Source: Candidatus Gottesmanbacteria bacterium (GTDB taxonomy: Bacteria; Patescibacteriota; Microgenomatia; UBA10105; UBA927). Taken from it: a DNA stretch of 49,876 nt. Below, piece after piece: positions 11,106-20,715 of the stretch. Location: NCBI GenBank assembly GCA_023245355.1, contig JAHFKN010000008.1, positions 1 through 49,876 of the forward strand, in the 5' to 3' direction. How positions within the stretch are numbered: the stretch's first letter is position 1; each line of letters begins with the position of its first letter. The notes below the pieces were generated by a model. That model was not told the DNA's origin and searched no databases. It worked only from the letters and a program-made list of their open reading frames with translations. Both the position numbers and the translations under genes were made by a program.

Positions 11106-12350
11106 TTACCAGCCGAAGATTTGTCCCAAGAGTCCTAATAACGAAGCAAATATAATCACGACTGCGCTTCCTGCCAGCAGCCAGTTCTGAACTTTATTGT
11201 TCGTGTGTGTTCCCATAATGGCTTCGTTATTCGCAAATTCATACAGGAAGTAAAAAATGATCGGTAAAATGGCTCCGTTTACGAAATTAGCAGCCAGAGT
11301 TATGGCAAACAACGATACATTCGGCATGAGTGCGACGATGGTTCCGATGACCAGCTGAATGAGAAGCGTCGTATAAAACAGTTTACTTTTCCTGAACGTT
11401 TCATCCAGAGAACCGGAATATCCGAAAAATTCAGAAAACGCGTAGGCCGTGGTAAGCGCGACGATCACACACCCCAACATACCGGCAAACAGCAATCCGA
11501 CTCCGAACAGAATTCCTGCAAAATTTCCGGCAAACGGCCGGATTGCAATAGCGGCCTGCGCTGCATCGGTGACGATAATTTTATTGGCAAAAATCGTTGC
11601 GGCAACAGCCACCATCATAAAAAACGTGAGGGTATCCGTGACAATTGCGCCCAGATAGATTTCCGCGCGGTTGTATTTGAGGTGTTCCGTCGTGAGATGC
11701 TTGTCTTTTACGTACGAGTTGATAAAAAACTGGCCCCAGGCGGTAATGGTTGTTCCCAACACGGCGATGCTCACATAGAGAAACCGCGGCGTTATCTGTC
11801 CGTGCGGGATGATAAGCGAGCTTGTCGCAGTAGCCCAATCCGGTTTAGCCATAAAGGCGGAAATAATATAGGTACCGTAAAATGCGACCAGCACGAGGAA
11901 GAAGCGTTCTACGATGCTGTAGCTCGACAGGACAACAAAAAGATACAGCCCGACAATAATCGCCGGTAAAAAGACTGTCGGATTCAGTCCGAACAGCGAC
12001 AGTGCGGCTTTGAGCCCGGCCACATCCATGATGACAACGGCGAGATTGACGAAAAACAGCAATCCGTACATGACGAGCGCAATCCGTACGCCGTACCGTT
12101 CCCGTATGAGGTCGGCAAGCCCTTTTTCTGCCACGATTGCAATACGCGCCCCGATTTCCTGCGTTATGGCAAGCAGAATCGTCATGGGGATCAGAACGAT
12201 AAATATCTGATATCCGAACGTGGCCGCCGCCATGGAATAGGTTGAAACGCCGGCTGCATCATTATCAGCTACCGCGGTAATAAGGCCGGGTCCGACAATA
12301 GCCAACGCGATCAAAATCCGGTGTTTCCACTGATGAAATAAAGTACGCAT
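11106..12350 (-). CDS. NRAMP-family divalent metal transporter, divergent (possibly NRMT-like)
   Basis: About 11 hydrophobic helices; TM1 GPGLITAVADNDAAGVSTYSMAAATFGYQ aligns with the NRAMP TM1 region but lacks DPGN; TM6-like LGTTITAWGQFF lacks MPH. Confidence 0.82.
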   Translation of the reverse strand: MRTLFHQWKHRILIALAIVGPGLITAVADNDAAGVSTYSMAAATFGYQIFIVLIPMTILLAITQEIGARIAIVAEKGLADLIRERYGVRIALVMYGLLFFVNLAVVIMDVAGLKAALSLFGLNPTVFLPAIIVGLYLFVVLSSYSIVERFFLVLVAFYGTYIISAFMAKPDWATATSSLIIPHGQITPRFLYVSIAVLGTTITAWGQFFINSYVKDKHLTTEHLKYNRAEIYLGAIVTDTLTFFMMVAVAATIFANKIIVTDAAQAAIAIRPFAGNFAGILFGVGLLFAGMLGCVIVALTTAYAFSEFFGYSGSLDETFRKSKLFYTTLLIQLVIGTIVALMPNVSLFAITLAANFVNGAILPIIFYFLYEFANNEAIMGTHTNNKVQNWLLAGSAVVIIFASLLGLLGQIFGW

Positions 12351-12355
12351 AGGTG

Positions 12356-13564
12356 TTATGTTCGTTTTTCCTGCATTGATTCTACAAGATCATCAATCGT
12401 TACTATTCCCAGCAGCTGCCGCTTATCATTGATAATGGGGAGGCTGTATATTTTGTATTTCACCATTTTTTTCATCGCGATTTCCGGCGGGGTAGTCAGA
12501 TACACGGCAACCACGTTGGGGATCATGAATTTATACATCGGTACATCTGCGTCCTGCAGGAGTAATTCGTGAAGATTGCATACGCCGACTAATTCTTTCT
12601 TTTTATTGATGACAAAGACGTACGTGAGCGGGGTAGCGAGTGTCGTGTCGCGTTTCATACGGCGCCGGACACTCATTGCCGTTTCTTCCGGTTCAGCGCT
12701 GAAGTAGTCCGTTGTTGCTAAATTACCGATGTCCGTCGTCGAAAGATTCAGCAAATAATCTATTTGTTTTTTTGCGTCTTCGGTGAGGAGCGGAGTGATG
12801 AGGTTTCTTCTGCGTTCCGACAATGTGAGAAGAATATCGACCGCTTCGTCGGGATCAATAAGCGAGAGGATGCCTGCAGCATGTTTCGGCAGAATGCTCC
12901 GGAGAAGCTCCCGTTGTCGTGATACGTTGAGATTCTGGATAACTTCCGCTTCATATTCATTCGGAAGCAGGTCAAGGATTTTTGTCAGATTTTTGACAGA
13001 CAGCCGTTCCAGATGGTCAGCCAGATCCTCCGGTGCCAGTTTTGTGAGCTTGCCCTCTTCGTGTTTGAGTTGTACTTTCCCGCGGGAAAGCTCAAGGGGT
13101 TGGATATTTTCCCAGGGAAGGAAATCACTCCGCAGACTGGTGCCGAAACCGGACACCAGACGGTTTAATGCCTGTTCCAGTTTGAGCCAGCGAGCTATAC
13201 CCAATACGCCGACATCTACTCCTGCGATGACAAAATACGGCTTATCCTGGATGACCACGTCATTGACCCGGACGACTTTATTTCCCTTGATATCGATAAT
13301 CTGCTGATCCAGCAAATGGATTTTGACGGACAGTTCATTGTCGGAAACCCCGCTTGTCTCAAATCCCGGGGTAAGGGTAATGGTCCCGTTGATGGATTTC
13401 ATGTTCGAAATGGGCACGAGGATATGCCCGACACGCGTATCAATCCTAAGTTTGGTAACGAGCGGTTGGTCGGTTGCCAGGAATGCGAAATCCGTAAGCC
13501 GGCCGATGATTTTTCCGTCGGAGGAAGTCACGTATTTGCCTGCCAGTTCTGCAAAATAGAGCAT
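12356..13564 (-). CDS. PRC-barrel, MgtE N-terminal and CBS-pair protein without a transport domain
   Basis: PRC-like N-terminus (LAGKYVTSSDGKIIGRLTDFAF); MgtE_N-like helical repeats (LAPEDLADHLERLSVKNLTKILDLLPNEYEAEVIQNL...ILPKHAAGILSLIDPDEAVDILLTL); CBS-type VFVINKKKELVGVCNLHELLL and YSLPIINDKRQLLGIVTIDDLVE. Ends 5 nt before the NRAMP start. Confidence 0.85.
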   Translation of the reverse strand: MLYFAELAGKYVTSSDGKIIGRLTDFAFLATDQPLVTKLRIDTRVGHILVPISNMKSINGTITLTPGFETSGVSDNELSVKIHLLDQQIIDIKGNKVVRVNDVVIQDKPYFVIAGVDVGVLGIARWLKLEQALNRLVSGFGTSLRSDFLPWENIQPLELSRGKVQLKHEEGKLTKLAPEDLADHLERLSVKNLTKILDLLPNEYEAEVIQNLNVSRQRELLRSILPKHAAGILSLIDPDEAVDILLTLSERRRNLITPLLTEDAKKQIDYLLNLSTTDIGNLATTDYFSAEPEETAMSVRRRMKRDTTLATPLTYVFVINKKKELVGVCNLHELLLQDADVPMYKFMIPNVVAVYLTTPPEIAMKKMVKYKIYSLPIINDKRQLLGIVTIDDLVESMQEKRT

Positions 13565-13607
13565 ACAATTGATTTTGATCTCTTTTGTGAGAGTAAGTCA
13601 ATACATC

Positions 13608-14627
13608 TTACCGGGGGGTCACGTCCTGCGGCTTGAGGAGGGATAAGACGCGTTTGTGTATTTCCGGGGTCCGGCTGATAACGACCGGAATACGGTAATT
13701 GTCTCCTTCATGATGGGCAATGACGTGCCGCATAACAGCCGATATATCAATGGGGTTACCGTCCTTGTCACTTACCGGGAGTCCGAGCGCTTGGGCTGCC
13801 CGCGCCCAGATAACGAGTTCATACCATGCGCTTCCTTTTACATGATCAATAACGGTATCAAGCATATTATGATGAAGCGCCAGAATGGGATATCCGCTGA
13901 TTCCTGCATCCATGGTCCGTGCGCCGCCGTTTGAAAGGAAAGGAATGTCCTGAAAGTATTGCATGCGGCGGGTCAATGTCGCCATGCGGATAGTGTCGGT
14001 ATCCGAGTGTGTATCAGCTTCTGAAGTGGCCGGAAATTCCGGGTAGACATGAAAAGTTCCCCGGTCATTTTCTACAAATAAAAATTTGTCGTCGACGAGA
14101 CTGATGATACCGACAGCACGAATGTCACCCTGCCTGTCATAGATTGCAATGCCTGTTGTCTGTACGCGGTTATTATTAACGATGCCGTGTGTCATATCGA
14201 GCGGATCTATGATGGCAAACCGTTCGCCGTTTTCTATGGGTTGGTCGACGTCTCCGACGCTTTCCCACCTGGCGCTTTCTTCCGTACGCATAAACAAATG
14301 AGGAATTTCTTCCGTTTTCTGCGTAATGTATAACGCGACTGCGGATCCGACGTTATCAATGCTCCGCTCAGGGTTATAGCTGAATCCTCCGATAGGCTGC
14401 AATAAATCAGGCGATATGGAAGACAGATCTGAGAGTATGGGCTGCAATAAATTGCGGTTTGCCAACAGGTAGGTAAGTACAAATTTTCCTTCCGGGGTTT
14501 TTGCCAAGCCCGCGGTTTCGGCTTCGATGCTGGCAAAACTTACCGCCTCCGGAATTCGTGTGAGCACCCCTTCATAGTTTAGGGGTTCCGGGGTGATACC
14601 GATGGATCGCTCGATTGCCACGGCCAT
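13608..14627 (-). CDS. Inositol monophosphatase/FBPase-superfamily-like protein
   Basis: FAIIDPLDMTHGIVNN resembles the DPxDGTxN metal-binding motif; upstream MRTEESA; GSAWYELVIWARAAQALG near the C-terminus. Confidence 0.55.
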   Translation of the reverse strand: MAVAIERSIGITPEPLNYEGVLTRIPEAVSFASIEAETAGLAKTPEGKFVLTYLLANRNLLQPILSDLSSISPDLLQPIGGFSYNPERSIDNVGSAVALYITQKTEEIPHLFMRTEESARWESVGDVDQPIENGERFAIIDPLDMTHGIVNNNRVQTTGIAIYDRQGDIRAVGIISLVDDKFLFVENDRGTFHVYPEFPATSEADTHSDTDTIRMATLTRRMQYFQDIPFLSNGGARTMDAGISGYPILALHHNMLDTVIDHVKGSAWYELVIWARAAQALGLPVSDKDGNPIDISAVMRHVIAHHEGDNYRIPVVISRTPEIHKRVLSLLKPQDVTPR

Positions 14628-14756
14628 GGGGTGATTATAGTCAATGATGGCCTATAATGCAATCGGTATGATCTATTATGAAATAGATTGATTACTAAAG
14701 CTGCTTATATAGTAATTATTGATTTTAGAGGAAATTCCTATACAATTACGGTTTCT

Positions 14757-15047
14757 ATGACAATACGGACAGAGCGATTAAGGCGACACGACAGCGAGCT
14801 TATGAGAGCGCGGGAAACTAAAGTGGATCCGCATCATATGCCGGATGTTATCCCGTTAACGCGGGTAGCAGGCGGGACAACGGGAGCGGGAAGAAACCGC
14901 CTCATTTCCGTGCGGCGTATGCAATGTCATGGCGGAACCCCCCGGCATGTGGATTACTGCGGCACCGGAACAGGGATAATCGGGGAGTGCAGCAGCTGCG
15001 GGACGAACGTGTATTGGGAATCCAGGCTAAAAATCTGGACAACGTAG
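14757..15047 (+). CDS. Hypothetical protein with C-terminal Cys cluster
   Basis: MTIRTERLRRHDSELMRARETK...RMQCHGG..DYCGTGTGIIGECSSCGTNVYW; internal ATG 14757 in ORF 14688-15047. Confidence 0.4.
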   Translation: MTIRTERLRRHDSELMRARETKVDPHHMPDVIPLTRVAGGTTGAGRNRLISVRRMQCHGGTPRHVDYCGTGTGIIGECSSCGTNVYWESRLKIWTT

Positions 15048-15050
15048 GCA

Positions 15051-15356
15051 TTAATTATCCGTAGATTCGATACCTTTACGCATGACACGGCCCGGCAGTC
15101 GCTGCTCTCTTCTGTGCGGACGCTTTGTTTCTCTGGCATCACTGGTCGTAGAACTCAGGAGCGGGTCGCATTCAAAAATCTCAATCGTGTGACCGCGGTC
15201 TCTGGTCGCGCAGAATCCTATATTCATTTGTGCGAGATTCCGTACTTGTTTCCAGTGTACGTTAAACATTGCTGCCACGGCATCCGCATCGAGGACACAG
15301 CCTTGTTGACTGGTAAGATATGCTATGATTTGCTGGCTTTTGGATGTTTCTTTCAT
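15051..15356 (-). CDS. Small hypothetical, possibly HTH-like
   Basis: MKETSKSQQIIAYLTSQQGCVLDADAVAAMFNVHWKQVRNLAQMN...; TAATG stop/start coupling with the upstream gene, SD-like GGAAGGAAA. Confidence 0.5.
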   Translation of the reverse strand: MKETSKSQQIIAYLTSQQGCVLDADAVAAMFNVHWKQVRNLAQMNIGFCATRDRGHTIEIFECDPLLSSTTSDARETKRPHRREQRLPGRVMRKGIESTDN

Positions 15357-15682
15357 TATTTCCTTCCGATGTGCCAATTCCATCGTTTTACGCCGTTGGA
15401 TATGCCGCGGCCGTCACCGTTGTCCCTATCCGGCCGGACTCTGTGTGTATTGCTTAGCAGCATAGCACCGGATTCTACGATGATTGCTCCGTTACGTATA
15501 TGCACCTGACCGATTTGCTCCCGGACATATTTTTCTACGGTAGAGCGGTCTATGCGGGCAAATGAAGCAGCTTCTTCGTAAAATTGTTCGGCATTGATCC
15601 CCTCAGTGTCTCCTGAATACCCTTGGAGAATCATGAGAATAAGTTGTTTTTTGGATCCGCGTTTTCCGAATTCTTTACTCAT
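15356..15682 (-). CDS. Small hypothetical, possibly winged-helix-like
   Basis: MSKEFGKRGSKKQLILMILQGYSGDTEGINAEQFYEEAASFARIDRSTVEKYVREQIGQVHIRNGAIIVESGAML... Confidence 0.5.
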   Translation of the reverse strand: MSKEFGKRGSKKQLILMILQGYSGDTEGINAEQFYEEAASFARIDRSTVEKYVREQIGQVHIRNGAIIVESGAMLLSNTHRVRPDRDNGDGRGISNGVKRWNWHIGRK

Positions 15683-15713
15683 AGGCGAGGTATGTATTAT
15701 ACTACAGGCCTAT

Positions 15714-16547
15714 ATGACAGCGATAGAACGCGAAATACATATGCCTGTACAGGAGAGCGAACGTCCTGTGCGCGTTAAGTTGTGGGAGGCGCTTGTTACT
15801 TCCGATGTTGAAAAAGACTATATACCTGACCGTGTCAGGCAGCAGGTCGTGTTTGACAGGGTAGAGTGGAAAACGTTTCAGGAAGACCTCGCGAAAGATT
15901 CAGGAGGCACCGGGGAAGGAGCGGGAAAACGGCTCCGCGGCAAGTTGTTTGAAATGCTTATTAACGCTGATCCGGCATTCGGAGAACGCAGCCCGCTCGA
16001 ATTGGAACTGTTGTCGTTGGCGCATAATCCTGATGCCTATGGGCTAGGGAAGGAGTTGGGGTATCACCGGAATCCCGATATGGCCTTTCTTATCGTAGAA
16101 AAAGAAGACGGCGTTGTCATTGAAGGAGTCGGCGAATCGAAATTGGGGCTTTTAAACGAGCGGTCATTCCATCAGTTGTCGGAGACAGGGTTTGCCCGCG
16201 GTGTAAAAGCATTGGTTGAAGTCGTAAACGCCTTGCCGGATCCTGCAGCGCATGGTCTGATCGAAGTTGCGCGGGCCCGTGAATCATTGGATCCGGACAA
16301 ACAGCTACTTACCATGGCACCGGAGTTTACTCAGTTACTTGTGGTCCCGGCAAACCGCACTCCTGAGTGGAGCAGTACCCTCATTAACCGCAGGGAGTTT
16401 ACCATCGACAAGCGGAATCAATTCTATGAATTATTAAACGATACGGAGCATGTGATGGTACAAAGAGCTGCGTTTTCGACTGCGGAAGTCGGCGCGATGG
16501 CAGCAGCGGCCGGGGATACGCTCAGGCCTCGACGGTCCGCGTCCTGA
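15714..16547 (+). CDS. PD-(D/E)XK nuclease-like hypothetical protein
   Basis: GYHRNPDMAFLIVEKEDGVVIEGVGESKLGLLNERSFHQL contains PD followed by ExK spacing typical of the fold; start inferred at 15714. Confidence 0.45.
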   Translation: MTAIEREIHMPVQESERPVRVKLWEALVTSDVEKDYIPDRVRQQVVFDRVEWKTFQEDLAKDSGGTGEGAGKRLRGKLFEMLINADPAFGERSPLELELLSLAHNPDAYGLGKELGYHRNPDMAFLIVEKEDGVVIEGVGESKLGLLNERSFHQLSETGFARGVKALVEVVNALPDPAAHGLIEVARARESLDPDKQLLTMAPEFTQLLVVPANRTPEWSSTLINRREFTIDKRNQFYELLNDTEHVMVQRAAFSTAEVGAMAAAAGDTLRPRRSAS

Positions 16548-16890
16548 CAATATCAAACGCCAGTGCCCGTGAAGCCAGACGCGCCGGCATAAAACGTAAT
16601 CCCTCTTTAATGGGCGCCTCATTGATCATCCACCCGTTTTGTCCGTGGTGTAATGTAAAAATTTCTCCTTCCAGCGGCTGCGGACGTGAACTATCGTGGG
16701 AATCGGCAATAATGATTTGACGCGCCTCGAGAGGTAATAAGACTTGCTCTTCAAAATCTCCTGTAAAACGTCTGTGCCGTTTCGGGCGCCTGCTTTCTTC
16801 CATGCGTGTCCAAATGGTAAGTGCGCGTTCGGGGAATGCGGAAGGACCGATGATGATACGGAGCCGTGGTTCGCGATCTGATCGTGCCAT
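16522..16890 (-). CDS. Hypothetical protein
   Basis: MARSDREPRLRIIIGPSAFPERALTIWTRMEESRRPK...; inferred start 16890; tail-to-tail overlap with the preceding plus-strand gene. Confidence 0.45.
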   Translation of the reverse strand: MARSDREPRLRIIIGPSAFPERALTIWTRMEESRRPKRHRRFTGDFEEQVLLPLEARQIIIADSHDSSRPQPLEGEIFTLHHGQNGWMINEAPIKEGLRFMPARLASRALAFDIVRTRTVEA

Positions 16891-16974
16891 GGGTTTGTAT
16901 ATTTCTCGGGCAAGACTTTTTGTATTATACGTACGGAATAACGGAGCGCAAGAGGTCAAAATCGAAAGAAACGT

Positions 16975-17256
16975 TTATCTTCTGGCGATCCGGGAAAAAT
17001 AGTCAGCTGCCTTGGTTCGGGCCCGTTCGATTGCTTCTCTAAGTTGATCCGGCTGCGCGCATCCAGGGAGAACCTGTCGTGTCGTATCACGAAGAAAGGT
17101 CGCAAAACTTCTCCGTGTAAAATGCTGGGCAAGTTTCGGATCATCAAAATAGTCGGCTTGGCCGTCTACGATTTTGGCGTAGGAGCATTTGCCTGTTGCG
17201 GCACCCTGACAAAAATGTTTTTCCAGGCAGGATTCGGCAGTGGTACGGTGTGGCAT
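16975..17256 (-). CDS. Hypothetical protein
   Basis: MPHRTTAESCLEKHFCQGAATGKCSYAKIVDGQADYFDDPKLAQHFTRRSFATFLRD...; inferred start 17256. Confidence 0.45.
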   Translation of the reverse strand: MPHRTTAESCLEKHFCQGAATGKCSYAKIVDGQADYFDDPKLAQHFTRRSFATFLRDTTRQVLPGCAQPDQLREAIERARTKAADYFSRIARR

Positions 17257-17329
17257 AGAGTGAGGATTATACAAATCCGATTTTGTAAACACAAGCGTAA
17301 TTGTGTATAAGGTAGAAATATCCTATAAT

Positions 17330-17590
17330 ATGTTTATGTCTCCAATGGTTGAATCACGAAAGGGTACGGCTGTGATAAACGGTGAGATCCGCATTACACA
17401 CATCCGGCGGAATAAAATCACTATCGAAATTTTTTCTGAAGAAGACAGACGTATGTTTCAGGCGGTGTATGATCCGAAAAATACGAGTGTTACCGCAGAT
17501 GAATTTGGTCCGATAACATGGAACGGGCATGATGTAAAATCATTCGGATTATTCGGGCGGGTTCAGGTTATTCCGCCGCAGAATACGTGA
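17330..17590 (+). CDS. Hypothetical protein
   Basis: Open frame MFMSPMVESRKGTAVINGEIRITHIRRNKITIEIF... upstream of lepA. Confidence 0.5.
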   Translation: MFMSPMVESRKGTAVINGEIRITHIRRNKITIEIFSEEDRRMFQAVYDPKNTSVTADEFGPITWNGHDVKSFGLFGRVQVIPPQNT

Positions 17591-17640
17591 AAAAAGCCGG
17601 TGTGTAGGGAACACCGCATGCTTCATGGTAGAATTGCACC

Positions 17641-19512
17641 ATGTCTGATCAGTCCCACATCCGGAATTTTGCAATTATCGCGCACATCGATCATGGTAAA
17701 TCGACGCTTGCGGACCGCTTGCTTGAGATGACAGGTACGGTTGCGAAGCGCGAAATGCATGCGCAACTCCTCGATAGCAATCCTATTGAACGGGAACGCG
17801 GCATTACGATTAAACTGGCGCCTGTCAGAATGCACTGGAAGGGCTATATTCTCAATCTGATTGACACGCCCGGACATGTGGACTTCGGGTATGAAGTATC
17901 ACGGTCACTTGCCGCCTGTGAAGGTGCGCTTTTAGTCGTCGATGCCACACAGGGCGTGCAGGCACAAACATTGGCAAATCTTCATCAAGCCCGGGCGCAT
18001 CATCTGACCATTATTCCGCTGCTTAACAAAATTGACATGCCGCATGCGCGGGTAGAGGAAACCAAAGAAGAGCTGCGGGCGCTGGGGTTTGCCGATGAAG
18101 ACATGATAGAAATATCTGCAAAAACCGGACAAAACGTCGACGCAGTGCTGGAAGCGATTCTAAAAAGGATTCCTTCCCCGCAGGGAAACCCTCAAGCGCC
18201 ACTTCGGGCTCTTATTTTTTCGTCCCATTATGATACACATCGGGGAGTGGTGATATTTGTTCGCATTGTTGATGGTTCGATATCGTATGATCCGATTCTT
18301 AGGATACGCTGTTTGGCAACCAACAGCGATATAGCGCCTATTGAATTGGGGATTTTTTCGCCCGCGATGATGCCGGTAGCAGGACTTGCATGCGGAGAGG
18401 TGGGATACATCGCAACCGGACTCAAAAACGTGAAGCTCGCCAAAGTCGGGGATACCGTGACGTTCGGGGACATGTCCGGAACCCGCAATGATGCGCTTAT
18501 GGCGTCTCATGAGCCGCTTGCGGGGTATAAAGAGCCCAAATCCATGGTATTTTTGGGATTGTTCCCGATGGCGGCTGATGAATATCAGGATTCCCGCGAA
18601 GCGATGGAGAAGCTGCAGCTTTCTGACAGTGCATTCACGTTCCGTCCGATATCGTCTTTGGCTCTCGGTAACGGATTCCATTGCGGATTTTTGGGATTAC
18701 TCCATGCGGAGGTCGTACAGGAGCGGATTTTACGGGAATTTGATCTCACGATGCTAGCTACCAGCCCGTCGGTTGAATACCGCGTAACATTCAAACTCGG
18801 CGTGGACTATCATAAACTCGGATTTACGTTAAATCATGTGGTTGCACAAACAAACGGCTTTGTGACGGTCAGTATACAATCGGCGTCCGAATTGCCGGAT
18901 CCTACATATGTCGAAAAAGTAGAGGAGCCGGTCATGAATGTGTCGATTTACGGTCCGAAGCGGTTTGTCGGTGCGATTATGCAGCTTGCCCAGGAAAAAC
19001 GGGCGGAATACGTGGACTTGGTGTATGTCGGTGATCAGGCGCAGTTTACATATCTTATTCCGCTTGCCGAGATGATTGTCGATTTTTTTGACCGCCTCAA
19101 ATCCGTGACCGAAGGGTATGCAAGTTTAGATTATGAATTTTTTGATTGGCAGGCGGCACAGGTTGCGAAAGTTGATATTCTGGTGAACAAGGAAAAAGTC
19201 GACGCCTTTTCATTTCTGGTCATAGAAAAGGACGCGATTATCCGCAGCCGGGATATTGTAGAGCGTCTCGCTGCCGTTATCCCGAGGCAGCAGTTTGAGA
19301 TTCCGATTCAGGCCGCCATCGGGGGAGGAGTCATTGCCCGCGCTGATGTGAAATCATACCGCAAAGACGTCACGAAAAAACTCTATGGCGGCGACCGGAC
19401 GCGGAAAGATAAATTGCTGGACAAGCAGAAGAAGGGGAAAGCCAAAATGAAGCGCATCGGCAATGTGGAAATACCCCAGAGTGCGTTTTTTGCAGTATTG
19501 AAACGGGAGTAG
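17641..19512 (+). CDS. lepA: Elongation factor 4 (LepA)
   Basis: AHIDHGKSTLADRLLE, DTPGHVDF, NKIDMPHA; LepA-specific C-terminus YGGDRTRKDKLLDKQKKGKAKMKRIGNVEIPQSAFFAVLK. Confidence 0.97.
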   Translation: MSDQSHIRNFAIIAHIDHGKSTLADRLLEMTGTVAKREMHAQLLDSNPIERERGITIKLAPVRMHWKGYILNLIDTPGHVDFGYEVSRSLAACEGALLVVDATQGVQAQTLANLHQARAHHLTIIPLLNKIDMPHARVEETKEELRALGFADEDMIEISAKTGQNVDAVLEAILKRIPSPQGNPQAPLRALIFSSHYDTHRGVVIFVRIVDGSISYDPILRIRCLATNSDIAPIELGIFSPAMMPVAGLACGEVGYIATGLKNVKLAKVGDTVTFGDMSGTRNDALMASHEPLAGYKEPKSMVFLGLFPMAADEYQDSREAMEKLQLSDSAFTFRPISSLALGNGFHCGFLGLLHAEVVQERILREFDLTMLATSPSVEYRVTFKLGVDYHKLGFTLNHVVAQTNGFVTVSIQSASELPDPTYVEKVEEPVMNVSIYGPKRFVGAIMQLAQEKRAEYVDLVYVGDQAQFTYLIPLAEMIVDFFDRLKSVTEGYASLDYEFFDWQAAQVAKVDILVNKEKVDAFSFLVIEKDAIIRSRDIVERLAAVIPRQQFEIPIQAAIGGGVIARADVKSYRKDVTKKLYGGDRTRKDKLLDKQKKGKAKMKRIGNVEIPQSAFFAVLKRE

Positions 19513-19552
19513 TTGACAACGGACAGTTGACCGGTATACGCTGGATATTGTT

Positions 19553-19864
19553 ATGGCGAAAGGTCAATTGAAAGCAGGCCCCATAGTTTTAGTACTCTTT
19601 CTTGTGTTTTCTTTCGGCACCGGTATTATCCTCGTTACAGCATCGCAGCAGAATACGGAGGGACGGTCGAAAGCAGCAGCGTATAACAGCCCAACCCCAA
19701 CGGATGAGTGGGGCAAATGTATGAGTTGGGACGCGCAAAATAATTGTCTAGAGACGTACAGAGAGTATAAGAAAAGGCGTGATGCTGATTGGCGGTGTAA
19801 GGATCTGTTCATTTCATACGGATTATGCGAACCTAGTGTGGAACTTCCGCCGGGTAACCCGTGA
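19553..19864 (+). CDS. Small membrane-anchored/secreted hypothetical
   Basis: N-terminal hydrophobic PIVLVLFLVFSFGTGIILV followed by a Cys-containing domain. Confidence 0.55.
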   Translation: MAKGQLKAGPIVLVLFLVFSFGTGIILVTASQQNTEGRSKAAAYNSPTPTDEWGKCMSWDAQNNCLETYREYKKRRDADWRCKDLFISYGLCEPSVELPPGNP

Positions 19865-19912
19865 TGATAGTGTCCTTTCCCGCGAGAGTCTCCATTGTTG
19901 GAAGTATCCCGA

Positions 19913-20647
19913 TTACGATTTAATAATAAGCGTTCTTCCCGTGAGTTTTTGTGTTCCGAAAATGAGCGCTTTTGAAATCAGGAACAGGGAAATATTGAGT
20001 CCTGTCACGTATCCTAAGGTTACGGCTGCCGCCGCAAAAAATTCCGCAATGTTGGTTTGCATCGTCTCGGTGAGGGTAATACGGATGCCGGCGATGTAGG
20101 CTGCTGCCGATATAAGCGTGATGATGATGACGACCGGCCAAAACCCTTCCATATCTTCATGCGAGGAAAACATGGTATTGCTTATGGCAAACAGCGAATA
20201 TCCGCTCAGTAAAAACAGATAAAATGACGGTTGAGAAAAGAGAATTCCATCGGATAGATCAATCATCATCTGGTTCCATACTCCGGGGATAAAATAGGAA
20301 ATAAGTCCCAAGCTTCCCAGTCCTACAAATACCGGCGCTATCCCTATGGCAGCCCGCCGGATGGGGTCGGATTGGGCGATAGCAACGCTCCCTGTGCGTA
20401 CATTTTTATCTTCCAGTCCTTCCGGAACCAGTGTGAGACCGCCGGTATGTACGCCGAGGATTTCCGCAGTAAACAGGTGGGCTAATTCATGAATGACCGT
20501 ACCGGGAAAGAACAGGAACGAAAGAAATCCTATGGCAACGGGACGTGATTTCGTAAGTAAAAACCATACGATATACAGATTTTGCGACAGTTTTCTGGAC
20601 AGGAGATATAACGTGATGATTTCCAGGCCGATAATAAGAAGTGCCAT
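19913..20647 (-). CDS. Membrane metalloprotease, M50-like
   Basis: FFPGTVIHELAHLFTAEILGVHTGG (HExxH) between hydrophobic segments; start inferred at ATG 20647. Confidence 0.65.
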   Translation of the reverse strand: MALLIIGLEIITLYLLSRKLSQNLYIVWFLLTKSRPVAIGFLSFLFFPGTVIHELAHLFTAEILGVHTGGLTLVPEGLEDKNVRTGSVAIAQSDPIRRAAIGIAPVFVGLGSLGLISYFIPGVWNQMMIDLSDGILFSQPSFYLFLLSGYSLFAISNTMFSSHEDMEGFWPVVIIITLISAAAYIAGIRITLTETMQTNIAEFFAAAAVTLGYVTGLNISLFLISKALIFGTQKLTGRTLIIKS

Positions 20648-20715
20648 AGGAGTAGTATAGCAATTGACACGCGCCGGGGCGATACGGTATATACAGAGCC
20701 AGGAAGGTATTAGGT

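Noticed and set aside
18160-18681. 173-aa antisense ORF in lepA
   Set aside because: Shadow of lepA with atypical composition (Arg/His/Cys-rich).
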